A stretch of DNA of 64,000 bases from an uncultured Phycisphaerales bacterium. Lineage in GTDB: Bacteria > Planctomycetota > Phycisphaerae > Sedimentisphaerales > Anaerohalosphaeraceae. The position numbers and the translations under genes were made by a program. Of this stretch, positions 7,772 through 16,113 are shown piece after piece (the stretch's first letter is position 1; the number at the start of each line of letters is the position of its first letter). The notes under the pieces are model-generated. The model was not told the DNA's origin. It worked only from the letters and a program-made list of their open reading frames with translations, and did not search any database. The stretch spans positions 1 through 64,000 of the forward strand of contig CALMLO010000066.1 in assembly GCA_937868095.1 (NCBI GenBank), read 5' to 3'.

Positions 7772-9613
7772 TTACACAAACTTTTCTGCTTCTTCCAGCG
7801 CCTTCCGGTAATGCCTGAGCAGATAGGACTGCTCCGGCCCTCCTAAATGACCCCAGGGAAGAATCTGTCCGGGCTGGAAGGCACGCTGGGCCTGCTGGTG
7901 AACATCCATTCCGTGGTCTGCAAAGGCCTGCTGCCAGCGGTCAAAATCGAAGGTTTCATCCCACAAATCGAACTTAGCCCCCTTTCGCCAGGCGGTTTCG
8001 ATGACGTCAGCGAGGCGGCGGTCGCCCCGGCCCATTGCCGATTCGAGGACACTTCGTTCGAGGGTATGATAATGAATCTGCACGGTCCAGGCCCGCAACT
8101 GGCTTTTTCGCTCGAGCAGGAGGCGGCGGGCCGTTTGAAAATACGAAATAGGTTTTTGTCCCAGCCACTGAAACGGTGTATGCGGCTTGGGAACCAGCCA
8201 GCTGACGGAGGCCGTTATGGAGGCGGGCTGCCTGCCGAGCAGGTCTCTGCGAAGGGTCGCCAGTGCCCAGCATAAATCCACGATCCGGGCAATATCCGCT
8301 TCGGTTTCGCCGGGGAAGCCGACCATAAAATAGAGTTTGACTTTCTGAAATCCCGCTTCGTAAGCCGCCTTCAGGCCGGCGAAGAGGTCTGCATCGGAGA
8401 TGGGCTTATTGATTACCCGCCGGAGCCGCTCGGGTGCTGTTTCGACGGCGATGGTCAGGCCGCTTTTCCGAACGGAGGTCATCAGTTTCGGGAGCAGATG
8501 CAGCTGCTGCTGGACGCGCAGACTCGGAATGGAAAGGCCGACCCGGAGCGGACGAAAATAAGCCGTCATTTTCTCGGCAAGTTCCTCCAGCCAGGGATAG
8601 TCTGCGGTGGACAGACTCAGGAGACTGATGGTATCCATGCCGGTATTCGAGTACTGCTTTTGGGCCAGTTCCATAATTCGTTCGACCGAGCGATAGCGCA
8701 AGGGGCGTCGGCAGTAGCCGGCCTGACAAAACCGGCAGCGTCCCGGACAGCCCCGCATAATCTCGATGCTGATTCGGTCATGGACGGCCTGGACAAAGGG
8801 GACAATCGGTGCTTCCGGCACCGGCGCCTGATCAAAATTGTCAATCCAGGCATCTTTGAGCCGCATCGGCAGTGCCTCCGCCAGCGGCTTGAATGCTGTA
8901 ATTTGGTCCGCCTCATAGTCGAAGGCATACAGGGAGGGCACATACACAAACGGCAGCGTCCGTGCGGCACGGAGGAGAAAGTCGGCTTTGCTGAGGCGGT
9001 TCTGTTTGCAGGTTCGATAAAGTTCGAGCAGTTGGACAATTGCTTCTTCCGCCTGGCCGAGCACGAACAAATCCACGAACTCGGCGATGGGTTCGGCGCA
9101 GTCGGCCGCCTGCCCGCCTGCGATAATCAGGGGGTCCTGTTCGCTGCGCTGCGTCCGCCGGACCGCCAGACCCGCCAAATCCAGCATGTTCAGCAGGTTG
9201 GTATAGCAGAGTTCGTTGGTCAAACTGAAGCCGAGTATATCAAAGCCGGCGGCCGGCAGGCGGTTTTCGAGAGAAAAGAGGGGCAGGTTTTCTTCCCGCA
9301 TGACGGCTTCGGCATCGAGCCACGGGGCGAATATCCGCTCCGCAGAGGCCCAGAGGAGCCGGTTGACGACTTCATACACAATCGCCAGCCCCGTATGGCT
9401 CATGGCGATTTCGTAGATATCGGGAAAACACAGGCCGAGCCGGACGGCGGCGGCGGAGGGGTTTTTGCATATTTGATTGACTTCGCCGCCGATATATCGG
9501 GCGGGTTTGCGCACCCTGGGCAGGAGCCGACGGCTGACTTGTTCCTTTACAGACTGAATTGGCTTGATTATCATAGCGGGCATTATACAGAAAACCGACC
9601 TTTTTTGAATCAT
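7772..9613 (-). CDS. TIGR03960-family radical SAM protein with N-terminal B12-binding-like domain
   Basis: This 613-residue protein has an N-terminal cobalamin-binding-like region (FPDIYEIAMSHTGL, ILGFSLTNELCYTN, IIAGGQAA) followed near residue 288 by the radical SAM cysteines in GCPGRCRFCQAGY (CxxxCxxC). Later elements (SLLSLSTADYPWLEEL, KLYFMVGFPGETEADI) fit the TIGR03960 family, often encoded as one half of a fused protein whose other half is a DUF2344 domain. No DUF2344 gene follows here. The product of this family is not established; a role in RNA modification has been suggested only by analogy. Starts at 9613, 9583 or 9574 are possible, since no clear Shine-Dalgarno separates them. The gene is divergent from apbE with about 11-50 bp between starts. 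Confidence 0.82.
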   Translation of the reverse strand: MIQKRSVFCIMPAMIIKPIQSVKEQVSRRLLPRVRKPARYIGGEVNQICKNPSAAAVRLGLCFPDIYEIAMSHTGLAIVYEVVNRLLWASAERIFAPWLDAEAVMREENLPLFSLENRLPAAGFDILGFSLTNELCYTNLLNMLDLAGLAVRRTQRSEQDPLIIAGGQAADCAEPIAEFVDLFVLGQAEEAIVQLLELYRTCKQNRLSKADFLLRAARTLPFVYVPSLYAFDYEADQITAFKPLAEALPMRLKDAWIDNFDQAPVPEAPIVPFVQAVHDRISIEIMRGCPGRCRFCQAGYCRRPLRYRSVERIMELAQKQYSNTGMDTISLLSLSTADYPWLEELAEKMTAYFRPLRVGLSIPSLRVQQQLHLLPKLMTSVRKSGLTIAVETAPERLRRVINKPISDADLFAGLKAAYEAGFQKVKLYFMVGFPGETEADIARIVDLCWALATLRRDLLGRQPASITASVSWLVPKPHTPFQWLGQKPISYFQTARRLLLERKSQLRAWTVQIHYHTLERSVLESAMGRGDRRLADVIETAWRKGAKFDLWDETFDFDRWQQAFADHGMDVHQQAQRAFQPGQILPWGHLGGPEQSYLLRHYRKALEEAEKFV

Positions 9614-9624
9614 TTCAGTCCATT

Positions 9625-10656
9625 ATGGGAAAAAAACTGGACAGATTTTTTGCCGGCTTGACAGGCATTCTTCTGGCTGCGGCCGCCTTATGGGTGTGTT
9701 ATCAAAACCGCCCTGTTGTCGTCGAAAACAGCGGCTTTCGGCCTATCATGGGCACGCTGGCCCAAGTGACGGCGACGGCGGAGAATAAAGCCATCGCACG
9801 CAAGGCCATTCAGGCGGCCTGGGAGGCGCTGGAGAAGGTCTATCAGACAATGAATGACCGCGATCCTGAATCGGAATTGTCGCGATTAAATAACTCCGCT
9901 TTCGGACAGGAAGTTGTTGTCAGTTCTGAGTTGTTTGCCGTCCTTTGTGCTTCGCAGCAGTACAGCCGACTGACGGACGGGGCATTTGATATTACGGTCG
10001 GCCCTGAAACGGCCTTGTGGCGGCGGATGGAAAAGACAGGAAAGGCCCCTGCCGCTGAGGAGATTGCCGAGGCCCGCAAAAAGGTGGGATATGAAAAGAT
10101 GGTGCTGAACCCCAGCCGGCAGAGTGTGCGGTTTGAAGTGGAGGGGATGCGGCTTGATCTGGGAGGGATTGCCAAAGGGTATGCCGTGGATTTGGCCATC
10201 GCAGCAATGCAGGAGCAAGGGGCCAAAGGGGGAATGGTGGATGTGGGAGGCAATATTCGCTGTTTTGGGACGCCGCCGCCGCCCGCGAAGAACTGGATTG
10301 TTGGAATCCAAAATCCACGTTCCGAATCGTTAATCGGCAAGGTTCGGCTGGATAATTTTGCTGTCGCCACGAGCGGGGATTACCGGCGTTTTGCCCAGAT
10401 TAACGAGAAGCGGTACAGCCATATCCTTAATCCGGCTACCGGAGAATCCATCGAGGGCTTAATCAGTGTGACGGTTTTGGCCGCGAGTGCGATGGAGGCC
10501 GATGCCCTTTCTACGGCGGTGAGCGTGCTGGGGAAAGAAAAAGGGCTGGCGCTGATTGAATCCCTGCCGGAGGCGGAGGCCATTTTGATTGCTGCCGAAA
10601 AGCCGGAGGAGCTTATTCTAAGTTCCGGGGCTGAAATGTATCTGGCTGACTATTGA
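9625..10656 (+). CDS. apbE: FAD:protein FMN transferase, ApbE family
   Basis: The 343-residue protein begins with an N-terminal membrane anchor or signal (residues 10-24), then the ApbE domain: MGTLAQVTATA, DPESELSRLN, GAFDITVGP, LDLGGIAKGYAVD, GGMVDVGGNIRCFG and ATSGDYRRF, ending SHILNPATGESI and MEADALSTAVSVLG. ApbE attaches FMN covalently to threonine in proteins such as the Na+-pumping Nqr or Rnf complexes and works outside the cytoplasmic membrane, matching the N-terminal segment. No Nqr or Rnf genes are in the window. A textbook terminator follows at 10786. Confidence 0.92.
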   Translation: MGKKLDRFFAGLTGILLAAAALWVCYQNRPVVVENSGFRPIMGTLAQVTATAENKAIARKAIQAAWEALEKVYQTMNDRDPESELSRLNNSAFGQEVVVSSELFAVLCASQQYSRLTDGAFDITVGPETALWRRMEKTGKAPAAEEIAEARKKVGYEKMVLNPSRQSVRFEVEGMRLDLGGIAKGYAVDLAIAAMQEQGAKGGMVDVGGNIRCFGTPPPPAKNWIVGIQNPRSESLIGKVRLDNFAVATSGDYRRFAQINEKRYSHILNPATGESIEGLISVTVLAASAMEADALSTAVSVLGKEKGLALIESLPEAEAILIAAEKPEELILSSGAEMYLADY

Positions 10657-10785
10657 CCTATCAGCAGGCAGAGCCGTCTTCTGAATTGCCCTTTGGGGGA
10701 AGATACTTCCGCTTTTCCTGAAAACCTTCCATTTTTCTATCAATCGGAGAGGGGGTCTTGCCGCACTTTATTAAGAAGGAGCCCG

Positions 10786-10821
10786 TCAGGGGCCATCGGG
10801 GTCGGGGCCCCTGATTTTTTT
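10786..10821 (+). terminator. Intrinsic terminator after apbE
   Basis: A 9-bp stem TCAGGGGCC / GGCCCCTGA (10786-10794 with 10806-10814) is followed directly by seven T residues. It is 130 bp downstream of the apbE stop. Confidence 0.75.
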
Positions 10822-10834
10822 GGGCGGGCGCAAA

Positions 10835-10865
10835 AAAACGCCGGGAGGTTCGGTCCCGGCGTTTT
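10835..10865. terminator. Terminator hairpin at the end of the small minus-strand unit
   Basis: A 12-bp perfect stem (10835-10846 with 10854-10865) closes a 7-base loop. A-tracts on the plus-strand left arm become a T-tract on the minus strand, so it fits termination of the short minus-strand transcript that covers 10902-10997. Confidence 0.65.
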
Positions 10866-10901
10866 CCAAGGAAATCCTTTCACAAATTTGGTCTTACGGG
10901 T

Positions 10902-10997
10902 TCAGCACAACGCAATGTACGTTGCGACAGCAAGCAGCAGAATGCGCTTCTTACTCGCAAAGAACGGGTGCCAAATCTTCTCATAAAACCGTGTCAT
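10902..10997 (-). CDS. Candidate 31-residue membrane peptide
   Basis: This short frame encodes a basic, aromatic N-terminal half (residues 1-18) and one hydrophobic helix (ILLLAVATYIAL), ending in Cys. A GGGGTGAG ribosome site lies just before its ATG, a TTGTTT-N17-TATACT promoter is about 75-100 bp upstream, and a terminator lies 37 bp after the stop, so it forms a complete small transcription unit. I do not recognise a family. It could be a small membrane protein, a type I toxin-like peptide, or simply a short frame in an sRNA. Confidence 0.45.
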   Translation of the reverse strand: MTRFYEKIWHPFFASKKRILLLAVATYIALC

Positions 10998-11066
10998 TTT
11001 CTCACCCCTTCAACAAGAGTTTTCTGAATCCCCCATGACCGAAGCCATGACTTGCCTTACGCCCTT

Positions 11067-11095
11067 AGTATAACCCAAACGGCCCTGGAAAACAA
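11067..11095 (-). promoter_or_regulatory. Promoter for the small minus-strand unit
   Basis: On the minus strand TTGTTT (11090-11095) and TATACT (11067-11072) are separated by 17 bp. It would give a transcript of roughly 220 bases ending at the hairpin at 10835-10865. Confidence 0.5.
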
Positions 11096-11207
11096 GAAAA
11101 ACCTGGGCGATTGAAATGCAACTAATTGCAAAATAAAGATTTACGACTTTTCTGCTCAGGTAATTTTTCGCGGCGGAGGCCTGTTAGGCGACTTTCTGGG
11201 TCTTTTT

Positions 11208-12365
11208 TTACTTGCTCCAGCGGCGATATGCTTCCTGGGCACAGAACTCGGCGAACCGCTCAAGTTCTACAAAGTCGGCCCGCTTGAGGACTTTCTCTAC
11301 TAACTCGTTGTATTTTCGATTTTTATACTGAAACTGGAGCTGCGATTCGAGGATGTGCTGGACCTCGTCAAACGATTTGGAGACGGGCGGGGTGAAGGAA
11401 ACCAGGCGAATGATAAAGATGCGCCCGCCCTCTTCTACAGGGCCTTTAATCTCGCCAACCTGCATTTTTTCTGCGATTTTCTCTATTTTATCATAGGGTT
11501 CTGCGAGGGAATCCGTGCCTAAGGTAACCGGCGCCCACAGCCCCCCTGCCGAGGCCAGCGGGTCGTGGGAAAACTGTTTGGCCAGTTCGGCAAAATCTTC
11601 TCCCTGCTGAAGTTTCTGGAGGAGTTCGTCGGCAATCCGGCGGGCGGCCTGCTGGGGGGTTTCTCCCTCGAGGAGTTGCTGGGGAGAAAGTTTGGCTGGA
11701 ACCAGTTCAATCAGTTGAAACTGAAGCCGGCCCGGACGGAAAAACTGCTCGTTCTTGACCCGCTCATAATACTCCATCAGTTCACTTCGGGTGAATTTTC
11801 TTTCTTCCATCACCGTCGAGGAGATGTAGGATTGCGTCATAATCAGTTTTTTCTGGAAGTCGCGAAAGGACTGCCAGTCCATACCCATGCGTTTTAATTC
11901 CTGTTCGGCGAGGGCGACATTGTTGTCATAATCCGCAACAAAGCGTTCTATCTCTTTTTTGACGGCGGCCTCCAGCAGTTCATCGATGTTGGCGGGGGCG
12001 GACTTGCGGGCCTCTTCGTAGAGGAGCAAATCGGCCGCCTTGGAACGGATGATACTTCGCAGCAAGGGCATCGCCTGGGCCTCGTAAGCGGTTAAATCTC
12101 CCTTTTTCGCCAAGGGAGTCAAGGCCTCTTTTACCTGCGGAATTGAAAGAATCTCCTCGGATGTGAGCGTTTCTGAACCGACTTTGAGAACCATTCCGCC
12201 GGTGGGTTCAGGAAGGTTGTAGCGATTGGCCAGGGGAAGGTTGAGCATTTCCTCCTGGGAATATTTGCCTTGAGGGATTTTGGAGCTGCAGGCCGAAAGG
12301 AAGACGACCAGGCCGGCCGCAGCAAGTTGAAAAATCCCCCTCACCGAACGGCTGTTTTGCACCAT
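11208..12365 (-). CDS. Parvulin-type peptidyl-prolyl isomerase lipoprotein (SurA/PrsA-like)
   Basis: The 385-residue protein starts with a lipoprotein signal peptide ending VFLSACSS, so Cys26 is the likely lipid-anchored residue. A SurA-like helical N domain (residues about 60-210) precedes a parvulin (rotamase) domain with EDFAELAKQFSHDPLASAGG and an IFIIRLVSF segment. Such proteins help fold secreted and outer-membrane proteins. The cysteine anchor and domain order resemble PrsA-like foldases more than soluble SurA. The gene stands alone on the minus strand, divergent from the GH127 gene, which encodes a secreted enzyme. Confidence 0.85.
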   Translation of the reverse strand: MVQNSRSVRGIFQLAAAGLVVFLSACSSKIPQGKYSQEEMLNLPLANRYNLPEPTGGMVLKVGSETLTSEEILSIPQVKEALTPLAKKGDLTAYEAQAMPLLRSIIRSKAADLLLYEEARKSAPANIDELLEAAVKKEIERFVADYDNNVALAEQELKRMGMDWQSFRDFQKKLIMTQSYISSTVMEERKFTRSELMEYYERVKNEQFFRPGRLQFQLIELVPAKLSPQQLLEGETPQQAARRIADELLQKLQQGEDFAELAKQFSHDPLASAGGLWAPVTLGTDSLAEPYDKIEKIAEKMQVGEIKGPVEEGGRIFIIRLVSFTPPVSKSFDEVQHILESQLQFQYKNRKYNELVEKVLKRADFVELERFAEFCAQEAYRRWSK

Positions 12366-12551
12366 AAAACAAACTCCTGAATAAAAAATGTTCGGCGGAG
12401 ATTATAGCGGACAACGATTTTCTGCAAAAGCGAAAAAACGGGGACTTTTCCGGCCATCGTTGACCGCGGCACGGGGAGAGGGTATGATTATCCCTGAAAT
12501 TCGAACGAGAGCGAAACAATCCATCCATAAAGAACTTTTTGGGAGGTCATT

Positions 12552-14546
12552 ATGAAGCAGCACGCCCGACTCGGACAAGCCCTCCGTTTTTTTGCAATCG
12601 GCCTGATGACCCTTGCGGCAGCGGAACTTCAGGGGGCGGCGGACTATCCTTATCAGCCGGTTCCTTTTACGAAGGTTCAGTTCACCGACGGCTTCTGGCA
12701 GCCGCGAATTGAAACCAACCTCACGGTTACCATTCCCTATGCCTTTGAGCAATGCGAAAAGACCCATCGGATTGATAATTTCAAGATTGCCGGCAAACTG
12801 ATGGAGGGTCGCTGGGAAGGCGAGTTCGGATTCAATGATTCTGATGTTTACAAAATCATCGAAGGGGCCTCGTACGGGCTGATGGTCAGGCCGGACCCGA
12901 AAATGGATGCTTATCTGGACGAATTGATCGGTTATATTGCCGCCGCTCAGGAGCCGGACGGCTACCTTTATACGGCCTTGACCGCCAATGCCCGTGAAGG
13001 GGGCAAGCGGAAAATTACCTGCTGCTACAACAAAGAACGGTGGGACAATCTGCCCTCCAGCCATGAACTGTACAACGCCGGCCATATGTACGAAGGGGCT
13101 GCGGCACACTACCTGGCGACGGGCAAGCGGAGTTTTCTTGAAGTTGCCATCAAGAATGCTGATTTAATTTGTCAGGTTTTCGGGCCGGGGAGGAATGAGG
13201 GGGTTCCGGGCCATCAGGAAATTGAAATCGGGCTTGTCAAACTGTATCGGGTCACCGGTGATGAAAAGTATCTTCGTCAGGCCAAATGGTTTCTCGACCA
13301 GCGCGGACGAAGCGGGCACAAAGATGCCTATATGCAGTCGCACAAGCCGGTAACCGAGCAGACGGAGGCGGTCGGCCATGCCGTCCGGGCGGCCTATATG
13401 TACAGTGCGATGGCCGATGTGGCGGCGCTGACCGGCGATGCCGCCTATATCAGGGCCGTCAATGCCCTCTGGAACAATGTGGCCCATAAGAAACTTTATG
13501 TAACCGGCGGCATCGGGGCGCGGCACCAGGGAGAGGCCTTCGGCGATGATTATGAACTGCCCAACGCCACTGCCTACTGCGAGACCTGCGCTAATATCGC
13601 CAATGTGTATTGGAATCATCGGATGTTTCTGCTGCATGGGGAAGCCAGGTACATCGATGTGATGGAGCGGTCGCTGTATAACAGTGTGATTTCCGGGGTG
13701 TCGCTGGACGGCAAGCGGTTTTTCTATCCTAATCCGCTTGAGTCGGAGGGCAACTATGAGCGGAGCGAATGGTTCGGGTGTGCGTGCTGTCCGGGGAATA
13801 TTACCCGCTTTCTGGCTTCGGTGTCGGGTTATGCCTATGCCGTCCGGGGAAATGAGGCGTATGTCAATCTGTTCGGACAAAGTCAGGCGGAGCTGAGCGT
13901 CGATGGACAGAAGGTAAAAATCGTGCAGGAAACGAAGTTCCCCTGGGAGGGCCGCATCGTTCTGAAGATTCAGCCGGAAAAGGAAGAGACGTCCATGGTG
14001 CTGAACGTGCGGATTCCGGACTGGGCGACGGATGACTTCCGTTCTTCGGAATTGTACCATTTTACTGAGCCGCTGGAGCGGTCTGCTGCGGTGGCGGTCA
14101 ACGGCCAGCCGACAACCCTCCAGACGGTCAAGGGCTACGCCGTCATCAGCCGCACGTGGAAGGCGGGCGATACGGTTACTGTCGAACTGCCGATGCCGAA
14201 CCGGCGCATCCTCTGCGACCGGCGCGTTCAGGATAATATCGGCAAGACGGCCTTTCAGCGCGGGCCGCTGGTGTACTGTCTGGAGTGGCCGGATGTCGAA
14301 GGCGGCAAGGTGCTTAATCTGATGATTGAACCTGATGCGCCGCTGGAGGCGGCTTATCGGGTCGGGCTGCTGGGCGGCGTGACTGTTCTGCGCGGGACGG
14401 GGATGGAAATTGTCCGCAGCGGCGAGCAAATCAGCAAAACGCCCCGTGCGTTTGAGGCAATCCCCTATTATGCGTGGGCTCATCGCGGGCCGGGGCAGAT
14501 GGCGGTGTGGATAGCCGGCACAGAAGCGGCTGTACGGAAGAATTAG
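12552..14546 (+). CDS. Secreted glycoside hydrolase family 127 (beta-L-arabinofuranosidase-like)
   Basis: The 664-residue protein has a signal peptide (residues 1-31, ending near LQGAA) and the GH127/DUF1680 (alpha/alpha)6-barrel. In characterised GH127 a cysteine is the nucleophile and zinc is held by Glu and Cys residues. Here the matching residues are Glu344 and Cys346 in YCETCAN and the pair Cys412-Cys413 in GCACCPGN. The catalytic set is therefore complete. Substrates in the family include beta-L-arabinofuranosides and other plant or algal sugars; the exact one is not predictable. GGGAGG precedes the start. The following small membrane-protein gene is only 23 bp downstream and may be co-transcribed. 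Confidence 0.9.
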   Translation: MKQHARLGQALRFFAIGLMTLAAAELQGAADYPYQPVPFTKVQFTDGFWQPRIETNLTVTIPYAFEQCEKTHRIDNFKIAGKLMEGRWEGEFGFNDSDVYKIIEGASYGLMVRPDPKMDAYLDELIGYIAAAQEPDGYLYTALTANAREGGKRKITCCYNKERWDNLPSSHELYNAGHMYEGAAAHYLATGKRSFLEVAIKNADLICQVFGPGRNEGVPGHQEIEIGLVKLYRVTGDEKYLRQAKWFLDQRGRSGHKDAYMQSHKPVTEQTEAVGHAVRAAYMYSAMADVAALTGDAAYIRAVNALWNNVAHKKLYVTGGIGARHQGEAFGDDYELPNATAYCETCANIANVYWNHRMFLLHGEARYIDVMERSLYNSVISGVSLDGKRFFYPNPLESEGNYERSEWFGCACCPGNITRFLASVSGYAYAVRGNEAYVNLFGQSQAELSVDGQKVKIVQETKFPWEGRIVLKIQPEKEETSMVLNVRIPDWATDDFRSSELYHFTEPLERSAAVAVNGQPTTLQTVKGYAVISRTWKAGDTVTVELPMPNRRILCDRRVQDNIGKTAFQRGPLVYCLEWPDVEGGKVLNLMIEPDAPLEAAYRVGLLGGVTVLRGTGMEIVRSGEQISKTPRAFEAIPYYAWAHRGPGQMAVWIAGTEAAVRKN

Positions 14547-14569
14547 AGCGGCCAAAGGAGAAATGAAAA

Positions 14570-15097
14570 ATGGGAAGGGAACTTCGAGAGCAAATCGGCG
14601 AGGTTGTTATGCCGTTCTTTGAAGAGAGGCAGCGTTGTCCTCTGCTCATTGGAGCTATTGTGTCAGGTATTGTGCTCTTCGGGGTTGTGCTGGCAGTTTT
14701 GACAGTTCAGGGCAAGCTTGAACCGCCTTTGAAGCAGACTTTGTGGAGTATATGGGCTATTATGGCCCTTCTGGATGGGTTTTTGGCCTCGATAGCGATG
14801 AGGACACAGATCCTTCCCGAAGGGATTGTTGTCTGCTGCCTGCCGCTGCGTTTTCTCAAGCGTCGCATTGCGTGGGATGAGATTGAACGGATTTATGCGA
14901 GGACCTACCGTCCGCTGCATGAGTACGGCGGGTGGGGAATCCGGCGAGGAAAATCCGGGACGGCTTATAACATGAGAGGCAATCAGGGTATTCAGATTGA
15001 ACTGCGAAACGGACGAAAAATTCTGATCGGCACCCAGCAGCCCGAGGCCTTTCTGGATGCTGTGCGTGCGGCTGCCGGAAAGTTTCCCGGCTCCTAA
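14570..15097 (+). CDS. Two-TM membrane protein with a PH-like domain (DUF6141-like)
   Basis: The 175-residue protein has two membrane segments (about residues 26-46 and 56-75) and a cytoplasmic domain with HEYGGWGIRRG, AYNMRGNQGIQIELRNG and ILIGTQQPEAF. These blocks match a family of small membrane proteins with a PH-like fold of unknown job. It follows the GH127 gene by 23 bp on the same strand; a functional link is not evident. Confidence 0.6.
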   Translation: MGRELREQIGEVVMPFFEERQRCPLLIGAIVSGIVLFGVVLAVLTVQGKLEPPLKQTLWSIWAIMALLDGFLASIAMRTQILPEGIVVCCLPLRFLKRRIAWDEIERIYARTYRPLHEYGGWGIRRGKSGTAYNMRGNQGIQIELRNGRKILIGTQQPEAFLDAVRAAAGKFPGS

Positions 15098-15103
15098 GCA
15101 AAT

Positions 15104-15142
15104 ACCGGCTGTCCATGGGGGCGTGCGGTGTGCCGGTTTTTG
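15104..15142 (+). terminator. Intrinsic terminator
   Basis: ACCGGC (15104-15109) and GCCGGT (15132-15137) form a 6-bp stem followed by a T-tract. It ends the transcript of the membrane-protein gene at 14570-15097. Confidence 0.5.
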
Positions 15143-15287
15143 TCTTTCTATTGAGCGGTAAGGAAGCGGCGTGGAGACATCAGGCGAAGTTTCGGCCGGC
15201 CCTACGCGGGCGGCTGCGACTTTTAATTGTTGAGCGGGCGGCCGGGCGGGGATAGAATGAAAAAAATTATTTTGAAAGGACTGTCCG

Positions 15288-16058
15288 ATGGAAAAGAACT
15301 ATAAACTGGCCGCGTCCGAGATTCAGCGTCTGGTGCCCAATGTCGGCTTTGGTTTTGTTTCGGACAAAATCGCCGTGGAGGGCAAGCGGGTTCACTATAT
15401 GCTTCGGCAGGAACCGCAGGACGAGGAAGACAGCGGCTGGCGATTTCTGGGGGGCGGAGAAACGGACGAGTATCTGGACAGCCCGGACCATATTTCGGCG
15501 ATGGAGATTAACACCATCGCCAACTATGACCCTGAGATTATTCCGTTTCTGACCTATCCGCCCGGGACGGAAATTGCTCGGAATGCGGAAGGCAAACTGG
15601 AAACCATCGGGCCGGATGCGGAGGAGCCGGATGTTATCCTGCTGCCGCCGGTACTCAAAGGGACGGTGCGGGTGCCGCAGTGCTGGCGGTTTGACATCAG
15701 TGAGCAGATGTTTCGGCGGATTGACGGCGGCAGTCTGGTGTTCTGGAGGCCGGGTCTGACTCTGTGGATGGATTTGTACACAACCCCCGGCCAGCCCATC
15801 GAAGAGCGAATCGGCGAGATTCTTTCCATCAAGAACGAAGCGGCGGCCGACCTGGAGCGGCGAGATGAGCCGGGACTGGTCAAAATGCGGTACTCTCTGA
15901 CGGAAACGGCTGAGGGCAAAGAACTGCGCGGGGTGTATCTGTTCGGCTTTACGGAGGAGGAAGAACTTCATCTGGCCGCCTATTACGACAACGAGGCCGA
16001 ACTTAAAGAAATCGACAAAATCTGGGAGACGCTGGGCGTCGTGAAGGCGAAGGCCTGA
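15288..16058 (+). CDS. DUF2185-like protein of unknown function
   Basis: The 256-residue acidic, soluble protein begins with a region resembling DUF2185: SGWRFLGGGETDEYLD followed by INTIANYDPEIIPFL. A second domain (about residues 125-250) contains LVFWRPGLTLWMDLY and is not recognised. No signal peptide or membrane segment is seen. DUF2185 proteins have been placed among polymorphic-toxin immunity folds, but no toxin gene is adjacent, so such a role is only a possibility. AAAGGA precedes the ATG. The symporter gene starts 55 bp downstream. Confidence 0.6.
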   Translation: MEKNYKLAASEIQRLVPNVGFGFVSDKIAVEGKRVHYMLRQEPQDEEDSGWRFLGGGETDEYLDSPDHISAMEINTIANYDPEIIPFLTYPPGTEIARNAEGKLETIGPDAEEPDVILLPPVLKGTVRVPQCWRFDISEQMFRRIDGGSLVFWRPGLTLWMDLYTTPGQPIEERIGEILSIKNEAAADLERRDEPGLVKMRYSLTETAEGKELRGVYLFGFTEEEELHLAAYYDNEAELKEIDKIWETLGVVKAKA

Positions 16059-16113
16059 TGGGGATTTAACGTAAGGAACACGCGTTCCAGACACAGGAGA
16101 TGCTGAGGTAAGG

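Noticed and set aside
12402-14555. Long minus-strand open frames across the GH127 gene
   Set aside because: They mirror a GC-rich gene with a complete catalytic set; composition (many Arg, Pro, His) is typical of antisense frames.
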